Of a stretch of 5,068 nucleotides of DNA, positions 1 through 5,068 are shown in pieces (position 1 is the first letter of the stretch; each line of letters starts with the position of its first letter). The stretch is from Acholeplasmataceae bacterium. Lineage in GTDB: Bacteria; Bacillota_I; Bacilli_A; ML615J-28; CAG-698. The stretch covers positions 1-5,068 of the forward strand of contig DUVT01000259.1 of NCBI GenBank assembly GCA_012840905.1, written 5' to 3'. A program made the translations under genes and the position numbers. The notes under the pieces were generated by a model. The model was not told where the DNA came from and ran no database searches. It worked only from the letters and a program-made list of their open reading frames with translations.

Positions 1-771
1 AAAGATAACACCGCCAATGACATTAAATAATATATTTACATTAATTGCTTTTATTGATATTGCATTAGCACCTAGCGCAACAATTAGGCTCGCAATTGTA
101 GTTCCAGCATTAGCCCCAAGCATAATTGCAACTGCACTTTCAAGATTGATGATATTTAAATAATATAAGTTTTGTACAAGACCGATTGTAGCACTTGATG
201 ATTGAATTAATGCACTTAGGACTGCACCACCTATAAAGCCTAAGATAGCATTTTTAGAGATAAACATTGTGATAAAGAAAAAAGTTGGTGACTCTGAAAC
301 AGCTCTAAATGCTTCATTCATAAAAGAGATACCTTGAAATAAAATTCCAAGGCCTAAAATTGCATTAGCAAAAAGTTTAACTTTCGTACTTTTAAAGATA
401 TTTAAAAAATATGCAACCGCAATTATTACTAAAGCATAATTTTCTAAGTTTAAACTAAAGATAAAGGCAGTAAGGGTAGTTCCGATATTAGCGCCAATCA
501 TAATCATTACTCCTTGAGTAAAACCGATCATATCTGCTGACATAAACGCAACAACTATTGCCGTAACTCCCGATGATGATTGAATGAGGGCGGTTGTAAA
601 AATGCCTGTTATTAGGGATTTAAATTTACTGCCGGTTGCTTTTTGTAAAATCATGCGTAGCTTTTGGTTGTTAATTTTTATTAATGATTCTCGCATTAGA
701 TTTAGTCCAAAGAGAAATAATGCTAAACCTCCAATAATTAAAAATATATTTCTTATACTTTCCACCCCCAT
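1..771 (-). CDS. Na/Pi-cotransporter family protein, downstream paralogue (partial, C-terminus missing)
   Basis: This is the first 257 codons of a membrane transporter of the Na/Pi-cotransporter (NptA/PF02690) family, expected to move phosphate or a similar anion with Na+ across the cytoplasmic membrane. The frame is open to the left edge, so the C-terminus, including any PhoU-like domain, is outside the window. Seen: a glycine-rich first helix (GGLALFLFG, about residues 14-22), then two inverted-repeat signatures: QSSSGVT at 64-70 with GANIGTT at 93-99, and QSSSAT at 190-195 with GANAGTT at 219-225. Most of the chain is hydrophobic. Compared with the upstream paralogue, Ala becomes Gly after the first QSSS and Ile becomes Ala in the second G-x-N-x-GTT. 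An in-frame TAA at 778-780 limits the start to ATG 771 or an inner codon. No Shine-Dalgarno precedes ATG 771, whereas GGGGGT lies just inside the frame. Family call is firm; substrate is inferred; the start is uncertain. Confidence 0.9.
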   Translation of the reverse strand, partial: MGVESIRNIFLIIGGLALFLFGLNLMRESLIKINNQKLRMILQKATGSKFKSLITGIFTTALIQSSSGVTAIVVAFMSADMIGFTQGVMIMIGANIGTTLTAFIFSLNLENYALVIIAVAYFLNIFKSTKVKLFANAILGLGILFQGISFMNEAFRAVSESPTFFFITMFISKNAILGFIGGAVLSALIQSSSATIGLVQNLYYLNIINLESAVAIMLGANAGTTIASLIVALGANAISIKAINVNILFNVIGGVIF

Positions 772-776
772 TAATA

Positions 777-805
777 ATTATGATATAGGGAATAGAAATA
801 TTAAA
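777..805 (-). promoter_or_regulatory. Weak candidate promoter for the left-edge transporter gene
   Basis: On the minus strand, CATAAT (777-782, five of six matches to TATAAT) lies 17 bases from TTTAAT (800-805, three of six matches to TTGACA). Transcription would begin at about 769-772, that is at or next to ATG 771, giving a leaderless or nearly leaderless message. The -35 overlaps the T-tract of the preceding terminator. AT-rich DNA produces such matches by chance, so this is tentative. The alternative is read-through from the upstream gene. Confidence 0.25.
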
Positions 806-831
806 AAAACCCATCTTAGAAAGACGGGTTT
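803..831 (-). terminator. Rho-independent terminator of the complete Na/Pi transporter gene
   Basis: Read on the minus strand, AAACCCGTCTT (821-831) pairs with AAGATGGGTTT (807-817) around a three-base loop, giving an 11-bp stem with one G-U wobble. A run of seven T (803-809) overlaps the end of the stem and continues past it. On the plus strand the wobble becomes an A-C mismatch and no T-tract follows, so the terminator acts for the minus strand only. The stem includes the final codons (Asn-Pro-Ser-Phe-stop) of the gene ending at 816. It lies between the two transporter paralogues and should reduce co-transcription. Confidence 0.85.
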
Positions 832-2498
832 GAACGTTCTTTGCTTAAATAATGTGGATCGATTACATTTTCAGCAATATTATTACAATGGTCACTAATA
901 CGTTCAAGGTTCGATAAAATATCTACATAGTGAATATCATTGCATTCGTCAGAACTTTCCTTTTTATGGAGAAGTTGTGCTCTCCTATAATGTTTTTCTA
1001 GTTTGTCAATTTCAATTTCTGTTTCAATAACCTTTTTCGCTAACTTTTTATCATTTGCTTGGAAACTCAAAATTGCATTTTCAACTTGTAATACTACTAA
1101 ATCAAAATAGTGATTTAAGTTTTCAGCAACTTTACCAGTTAAAGGACAATCTTGTTCATAACGGTTTTGATAAAATTCTGATAAGTTAACAGCATGATCT
1201 GCAATTCTTTCAAAGTCGCGAATTACATCAAGTAAAATTACTTGGGTTTGTTTATATTTTTGTGATAAATCAAATGATTGGATTTCCATTAAGTAATCAT
1301 GGATTGATTTATCGTATAAGTCAATTCTATTTTCTAAATCTGCAATTTTTCCAAAGTAGTCTTCGCTATTATCATTTTGATAAAGTCTTGCGGTTTTAAT
1401 CATTTCCTGTGCAATACCGCCCATTTCAATAACTACTCCTTTTGCACTTTCTAGCGCTAAGACTGGAGAAGAAATAATTAAGTCATAATTTAGTTTCTCC
1501 ACAAGTGAAGCATCTTTGTCTTCTTTAATAGGTAACATTTTTTCAATTAAAACTACAAAGTATTTTACTAAGAACAATACAAAAATAGTCGTAACAGTAT
1601 TAAAGATAATATGTGCATAAGCAATGGTTAATTTATTATTAGGACCTAAAAAGGCGTTTTCTATGTTTCCGAGTAATTTTACATATGTTCCAAAAAAGAT
1701 TAAAAATATAACACTGCCAAAGAGGTTAAATAGTAAATGGAACATACTAGCTTGTTTTGCTTCTCTAGGTGAACTGAGTGAGGCAAGTATTGCGGTAATA
1801 GTTGTCCCAATATTTGAACCTATCAAGACCGCTAGTGCTCCTGGTAAAGCGATATTACCATCAAAGAATACTTGCTGTACAACCCCAATAGTTGCACTTG
1901 ATGATTGTACAATAACAGTTAAAAAGGTTCCAGCTAAAACTCCTAGGATTGGAACTTCAGCTAAAGATATCATAGCTGTTTCAAACCAATCTTTTTCTGC
2001 TAAAGGTTCTAAGCCTAAACTCATCAATTCTAAACCTAAGAATAACATACCAAAACCTAAAATAATTCCGCCAGTATAACTTGCTTTTTTAGTTGTAATA
2101 AAAATTACAATTGCAGCTCCAAGAGCGATAAATATTAAAGAATATTCATTAATTTTTAAACCAATTAAGAATGCTGTTACAGTAGTTCCAATATTAGCTC
2201 CCATCATTACTCCGACAGCTTGTCTTAAGCTCATCAGACCTGCAGATATTAAACCAATAACAATTACAGTAGTTGCTGATGATGATTGAACTAATACTGT
2301 AACTGCTATTCCCGTGAGTAATCCCATAAAGATATTATCAGTTGCTTTTTCGATTAATATCTTAAGTCGATTACCAGATAAATTTTTGAGTGAAGTACTC
2401 ATATACTCAATTCCGTATAAAAATAAACCTAAACCACCTAAAACAGTAAAAATAATCGCTAAAGTGGTTGAAGGTTCAAAAAGCGATAAAGTATGCAT
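816..2498 (-). CDS. Na/Pi-cotransporter family protein with C-terminal PhoU-like domain
   Basis: Complete 560-residue membrane protein, predicted to carry out Na+-coupled uptake of inorganic phosphate (or a related anion) at the cytoplasmic membrane. Residues about 10-320 form the transporter: first helix GGLGLFLYG (21-29), repeat one with QSSSATT (71-77) and GANIGTT (100-106), repeat two with QSSSAT (198-203) and GSNIGTT (227-233), then further hydrophobic helices. Residues about 345-545 are helical and soluble, with two PhoU-type E-x-x-x-D motifs, FERIADH (429-435) and LERISDH (531-537). Such motifs bind metal in PhoU proteins, and the domain probably regulates the transporter. Length and order match the family. 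The start at 2498 is chosen because AGGGAG lies six bases upstream; an in-frame ATG at 2555 would lie inside the promoter and add 19 unlike residues. A terminator overlaps the stop, and a paralogue follows 44 bases downstream. Bacterial members without proven phosphate transport exist, so the substrate is inferred. Confidence 0.93.
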   Translation of the reverse strand: MHTLSLFEPSTTLAIIFTVLGGLGLFLYGIEYMSTSLKNLSGNRLKILIEKATDNIFMGLLTGIAVTVLVQSSSATTVIVIGLISAGLMSLRQAVGVMMGANIGTTVTAFLIGLKINEYSLIFIALGAAIVIFITTKKASYTGGIILGFGMLFLGLELMSLGLEPLAEKDWFETAMISLAEVPILGVLAGTFLTVIVQSSSATIGVVQQVFFDGNIALPGALAVLIGSNIGTTITAILASLSSPREAKQASMFHLLFNLFGSVIFLIFFGTYVKLLGNIENAFLGPNNKLTIAYAHIIFNTVTTIFVLFLVKYFVVLIEKMLPIKEDKDASLVEKLNYDLIISSPVLALESAKGVVIEMGGIAQEMIKTARLYQNDNSEDYFGKIADLENRIDLYDKSIHDYLMEIQSFDLSQKYKQTQVILLDVIRDFERIADHAVNLSEFYQNRYEQDCPLTGKVAENLNHYFDLVVLQVENAILSFQANDKKLAKKVIETEIEIDKLEKHYRRAQLLHKKESSDECNDIHYVDILSNLERISDHCNNIAENVIDPHYLSKERSNPSF

Positions 2499-2504
2499 CT
2501 TGCA

Positions 2505-2510
2505 CTCCCT
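2505..2510 (-). promoter_or_regulatory. Ribosome binding site AGGGAG fixing the start at 2498
   Basis: AGGGAG on the minus strand is followed by the six-base spacer TGCAAG and then ATG at 2498. This decides between 2498 and the longer in-frame ATG at 2555, which has no such site and lies upstream of the predicted transcription start. Confidence 0.85.
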
Positions 2511-2532
2511 ATTATAAAATTTTGCCGTATAT

Positions 2533-2561
2533 ATTATATAATATAATGAAAGCAATGTAAA
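2533..2561 (-). promoter_or_regulatory. Sigma-A-type promoter of the complete Na/Pi transporter gene
   Basis: On the minus strand TTTACA (2556-2561, five of six matches to TTGACA) and TATAAT (2533-2538, perfect) are separated by exactly 17 bases. The predicted transcription start is at about 2526, giving a leader of roughly 28 bases that contains the AGGGAG site. No Pho box, riboswitch or clear operator is seen next to it. Confidence 0.8.
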
Positions 2562-2592
2562 AAGAAAAGTGTTTTCAAGTGGTTATATTATT

Positions 2593-2630
2593 TAGATATT
2601 TTATATATTTTATTAGATTTTATATTTTAT
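2593..2630. repeat. Imperfect AT-rich tandem repeat in the divergent spacer
   Basis: A 21-base unit (2593-2613) starting TAGATATTTTATAT is followed directly by a 17-base unit (2614-2630), TAGATTTTATATTTTAT. The second equals the first with two AT dinucleotides removed. The block sits between the two divergent promoters. It may be a bendable or easily melted segment, or a slippage product; no function can be assigned from the sequence. Confidence 0.55.
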
Positions 2631-2668
2631 AAGTGCTTTCTTTAAATATTTTAATTAATAAAAAAGAA

Positions 2669-2697
2669 TGGTAAATAAAACTAATAAATGATATAAT
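2669..2697 (+). promoter_or_regulatory. Extended -10 promoter of dnaX
   Basis: A perfect TATAAT (2692-2697) is preceded by TG plus one base (2689-2691), the extended -10 form, which tolerates a poor -35. At a 17-base spacing the -35 position (2669-2674) reads TGGTAA, only three of six matches. Transcription should start at about 2703-2705, giving a very short leader that begins at or within the A-rich stretch holding the Shine-Dalgarno. Confidence 0.75.
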
Positions 2698-2704
2698 ATT
2701 AAAA

Positions 2705-2710
2705 AAGGAG
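2705..2710 (+). promoter_or_regulatory. Ribosome binding site AAGGAG of dnaX
   Basis: AAGGAG is followed by a nine-base spacer and ATG at 2720. If the extended -10 promoter is used, this site lies within the first few bases of the transcript, which is an unusually short leader. Confidence 0.8.
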
Positions 2711-2719
2711 TTGGACATA

Positions 2720-5068
2720 ATGGTTTACAAAGCGCTATATAGAACTTATAGACCACAAAAATTTTCTGAAGTTGTTGGTCAAGAACATATAGTAAGGACT
2801 CTCCAAAATTCAATAGAAAATAATAAGACATCACATGCTTATTTATTTAGCGGTCCTAGGGGAACTGGTAAAACATCAGTAGCTAGGATCTTTGCAAAAG
2901 CATTAAATTGTGCTGCTCCTAAAAATATGGAACCTTGTGGGGAGTGTACATCTTGTAAAGAGATTGCAGAAGGTATGAGCCCAGATGTCGTTGAAATAGA
3001 CGCTGCTAGTAACAACGGTGTTGATGAAATTAGAGAAATAAGGGAAAAGGTTAAATTTCTTCCAGGTGGCGCTAAATATAAAATTTATATAATTGATGAA
3101 GTCCACATGCTTAGCCAAGGTGCTTTTAATGCATTACTTAAAACATTAGAGGAACCTCCAAAACATGTTATTTTCATCTTAGCAACAACTGAACCTCATA
3201 AAGTTATCCCGACTATTTTATCGCGTTGTCAAAGATTTGATTTCAAAACTTTAACAGTTCAAGAAATAGCTGATTTAATTAAAACAGTATCCTTAAAAGA
3301 AGGATTTAAAATTTCTGATGAAGCGATTATTTCGATTGCAGAAAGTGCAGAAGGTGGAATGCGAGATGCACTTAGCTTCTTAGATCAAGCGGCTTCATTT
3401 ACTGATGATGAAATAACTATTGATGATGTAAATAGTGTTACGGGTAACTTAAGTTTAGATAAGATTGTAGAACTTGCGAAATATTTTGAAGAAAAAAATA
3501 TAAATAAAGCACTAAAAACAATTAATGAATTAGTAATTATAGGGAAAGAAATAACCAAAATCACTGCTTCATTATTACAATTTTATCGCGACTGTCTATT
3601 ATATAAAAACATTGATACAACAATGTTTAGTAAATATATTTTCGAAAAAGAAGAGTTCAAACAAATTGCATCAAAAATCAATACTGAAAAAGTGTTTTAT
3701 TATATAGATGTATTAAGTGATGTACAATCAAAAATTAAAACAGCTAGCACTCCGGGTATTTACCTTGAAGTTGCTGCGATTAAAATGATTAATTCTAGTG
3801 ATGAGGATTTCTCATACTATGAAAAAATAAAAGAACTTGAAGAGAGAATTGAGAATCTAAACTTTAGTCCAACTGGTGAAGAAGGTTCAGTAAATAATGA
3901 AAAGTTAGTTATTCTTGAAAATAGACTAAATAAAGTAATTAATGAATTAAGTCGATTAGAATTGCATAAATTGCGTGAAATGGTTGAAGGTTTAAGTGGT
4001 CAAACTGTTATAAGCCAAACCAACTCTGAAGACTATAGCAAATTAGAAGCAAGAATAAATGAATTAAGTCTTAGTTTTAAAGAGTTCAAAGAAAATCTTA
4101 ATTTAGAATCAAGACCTACTTCTACTTCTATTACTCCAAGTGGAGAATATGATGAGAAGCTTGAAAAAATCAAAACCATCATTTTAGGTATGCAATCTGA
4201 TATTTATGAACTTAAAAACACAAAAACTGAAACACCAAAAATAGATATATCACAAAATAGTGATTTATTAAATAAGCTAAAGAGTTTAGAATCAGAAGTT
4301 GAAGCGTTGAAATTAAATATAAATCAAGGAACTGATTCTAATATTAAGTATGATTTTGAAATAATAAAAGATAAGCTTAATAACTTAGAATCAAGAGTTT
4401 ATAAATTAATGTCTGGTGAACTTGAAAAAATTGAAACTAAGAAACCAAAAGTTAAACTAAAAGGTAAACAAATTGGTCTATTTGGTGATGAGATAGTTAA
4501 CTTGAATGATTTTAAAAAACCAGTAAAACAAGAAGATAATAGCTTAGATGCCGAAAAAATTGAAGAAGATGACTTAGGTACTGTTGCTGAAGAAAGAGTT
4601 GAGGAATTAATTCCTGAAGCGGAAACCAAAGAAGTTCCAGTTCAAGATGAAATTACTGAAGATGATGCTACTCAAGCAACTAAGGAAACAAAAGATACAG
4701 AAGAAAAAGTTGTTAGAACAATAAAAACTGAAAATGAAGAAATCATTGAAAGTGAGCACTCACAATTAGTAAGAAGACTAAATCCTGACATTCCGCCTGC
4801 AATCGATGAAGTTCAAGAGTCATTAAATCTTGATATGCATCTAAGTAAAGGCGCAACTGAAAGCGAAGAACGACAAGAATTTAATACTAGAACTCATGAT
4901 TATGTGCCTCCAATCGAAATGGCAGATGATGAGTATAGTAGATATGATGTAAAAGTATTAGAAAGAATCTTACATGATTCTAGGACTGAAGATGCAAGAA
5001 CTGATAAAGCAAGAATCATTAATTTATGGAAAAATTTAGATCGAAGTGTACCTAAATCACAACTGCAC
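2720..5068 (+). CDS. dnaX: DNA polymerase III subunit gamma/tau (partial, C-terminus missing)
   Basis: Clamp-loader ATPase of the replisome: it oligomerises with delta and delta-prime, loads the sliding clamp, and through tau contacts the replicative polymerase. The frame is open for 783 codons to the right edge. Seen: Walker A GPRGTGKT (45-52); zinc cysteines C64, C73, C76, C79; Walker B IIDEVH (124-129); SRC with the arginine finger R169; sensor 2 GGMRDAL with R215. These positions match E. coli DnaX numbering. Residues about 225-365 fit the oligomerisation domain. Beyond this come short coiled-coil blocks (366-572), QIGLF (584-588), an acidic Glu/Asp/Thr-rich linker (about 605-740), and from about 742 a segment with an invariant-looking Trp (770) resembling the start of the conserved tau C-terminal domain of Bacillota. 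Already 783 residues, it is longer than B. subtilis DnaX (about 560) or E. coli tau (643). The start is set by AAGGAG nine bases upstream. Downstream genes (commonly a YbaB homologue and recR) are not visible. Confidence 0.97.
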   Translation, partial: MVYKALYRTYRPQKFSEVVGQEHIVRTLQNSIENNKTSHAYLFSGPRGTGKTSVARIFAKALNCAAPKNMEPCGECTSCKEIAEGMSPDVVEIDAASNNGVDEIREIREKVKFLPGGAKYKIYIIDEVHMLSQGAFNALLKTLEEPPKHVIFILATTEPHKVIPTILSRCQRFDFKTLTVQEIADLIKTVSLKEGFKISDEAIISIAESAEGGMRDALSFLDQAASFTDDEITIDDVNSVTGNLSLDKIVELAKYFEEKNINKALKTINELVIIGKEITKITASLLQFYRDCLLYKNIDTTMFSKYIFEKEEFKQIASKINTEKVFYYIDVLSDVQSKIKTASTPGIYLEVAAIKMINSSDEDFSYYEKIKELEERIENLNFSPTGEEGSVNNEKLVILENRLNKVINELSRLELHKLREMVEGLSGQTVISQTNSEDYSKLEARINELSLSFKEFKENLNLESRPTSTSITPSGEYDEKLEKIKTIILGMQSDIYELKNTKTETPKIDISQNSDLLNKLKSLESEVEALKLNINQGTDSNIKYDFEIIKDKLNNLESRVYKLMSGELEKIETKKPKVKLKGKQIGLFGDEIVNLNDFKKPVKQEDNSLDAEKIEEDDLGTVAEERVEELIPEAETKEVPVQDEITEDDATQATKETKDTEEKVVRTIKTENEEIIESEHSQLVRRLNPDIPPAIDEVQESLNLDMHLSKGATESEERQEFNTRTHDYVPPIEMADDEYSRYDVKVLERILHDSRTEDARTDKARIINLWKNLDRSVPKSQLH
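3815..4435 (+). repeat. Degenerate coiled-coil repeats inside the tau region of dnaX
   Basis: Residues 366-572 of DnaX contain about six short heptad-like helices: roughly 366-381, 394-425, 439-462, 476-499, 515-535 and 544-572. Polar Ser/Thr/Asn/Gly/Pro linkers separate them. Several begin with Tyr or Asn, acidic residues, then Lys-Leu-Glu. A 13-base direct repeat, AATGAATTAAGTC, occurs at 3941-3953 and 4058-4070, 117 bases (39 codons) apart and in the same frame, encoding Asn-Glu-Leu-Ser in consecutive blocks. LESEVEAL (523-530) and LESRVYKL (556-563) are another matched pair. The pattern suggests internal duplication that has diverged; low-complexity convergence is the alternative. Confidence 0.55.
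4469..4483 (+). other. Candidate sliding-clamp-binding peptide QIGLF in DnaX
   Basis: Residues 584-588 of the DnaX product read Gln-Ile-Gly-Leu-Phe, which fits the bacterial beta-clamp-binding consensus QL[S/D]LF / Q-x-x-[L/M]-F. It is preceded by a basic stretch (KPKVKLKGK) and followed by GDEIVNLNDF. It lies between the coiled-coil blocks and the acidic linker, where a short linear motif would be exposed. The match is seen; binding is inferred. Confidence 0.45.

Noticed and set aside
584..898. Plus-strand open frame of 104 codons across the transporter junction
   Set aside because: It runs antisense through two convincing genes and the terminator, with no ribosome binding site and no recognisable protein features.
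1624..2079. Plus-strand open frame of 151 codons
   Set aside because: It is antisense to the conserved transporter gene, has no ribosome binding site and shows the Lys/Pro/Ser-rich composition expected of a reverse-strand shadow.
2499..2555. Extended N-terminus of the complete transporter from ATG 2555 (19 extra residues)
   Set aside because: ATG 2555 lies between the -35 and -10 of the predicted promoter and upstream of the transcript start. The ATG at 2498 has AGGGAG at six-base spacing, and the extra residues do not resemble family N-termini.
2562..2691. Possible small RNA or SRP RNA gene upstream of dnaX, as in Bacillus
   Set aside because: The spacer is almost pure A/T, with no GNRA-capped helix or SRP Alu/S-domain signature, so it cannot hold this RNA.
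2903..3118. Minus-strand open frame of 71 codons opposite dnaX
   Set aside because: It covers the highly conserved zinc and Walker B region of dnaX on the other strand and is a shadow.
3821..3840. Second A-run (GAAAAAATA) just after the oligomerisation domain as a gamma-producing frameshift site
   Set aside because: The position would suit a gamma product and a -1 TGA follows at 3838-3840, but the codons GAA AAA ATA do not form an X XXY YYZ heptamer, and six A is short for transcriptional slippage.
4399..4629. Minus-strand open frame of 76 codons opposite dnaX
   Set aside because: The Ser-rich translation is the complement of the Glu/Lys-rich coiled-coil and linker codons of dnaX; there is no sign of independent coding.
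1..5068. Alternative genetic code (TGA as tryptophan)
   Set aside because: All three genes read cleanly without in-frame TGA, and visible tryptophans use TGG.

Overview
The window is AT-rich DNA holding three protein genes: two on the minus strand and one on the plus strand. Tryptophan is encoded by TGG (for example in the minus-strand gene at 816-2498 and in dnaX near its right end), and there is no in-frame TGA, so the standard genetic code fits. Low GC, strong AGGGAG/AAGGAG ribosome binding sites, sigma-A-type promoters and a Gram-positive style DnaX point to a low-GC Bacillota or a standard-code mollicute relative (the Acholeplasma / Izemoplasma / Erysipelotrichia kind of lineage). The lineage is an inference; the sequence does not fix a genus.

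Left half (1-2561, minus strand): two tandem paralogues of the Na/Pi-cotransporter (NptA / PF02690) family. The upstream gene (816-2498) is complete, with a membrane transporter half carrying two QSSS repeats and a PhoU-like cytoplasmic half. It has a near-consensus promoter (2533-2561), a clear ribosome binding site and an intrinsic terminator (803-831) whose stem starts inside its last codons. The downstream gene (start at 771) runs off the left edge. It starts only 32 bases after the terminator's T-tract, so it either relies on read-through or has its own very close promoter, and its start codon is hard to place.

The 221-base divergent spacer (2499-2719) carries the two outward-facing promoters and an imperfect AT-rich tandem repeat. 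No SRP RNA gene is visible there, although one often precedes dnaX in Bacillota.

Right half (2720-5068, plus strand): dnaX, the clamp-loader ATPase gamma/tau. It is open for all 783 codons to the right edge. The AAA+ and zinc-binding parts are textbook, down to residue numbers shared with E. coli DnaX. The region after the oligomerisation domain is unusually long: a series of short coiled-coil blocks separated by polar linkers, a QIGLF peptide that looks like a sliding-clamp-binding motif, a long acidic linker, and then the apparent beginning of a conserved tau C-terminal domain cut by the window edge.

The transporters and dnaX are functionally unrelated neighbours that share only a divergent promoter region. 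I see no defence system, mobile element, CRISPR array or RNA gene. The most distinctive item is the architecture of the tau region.
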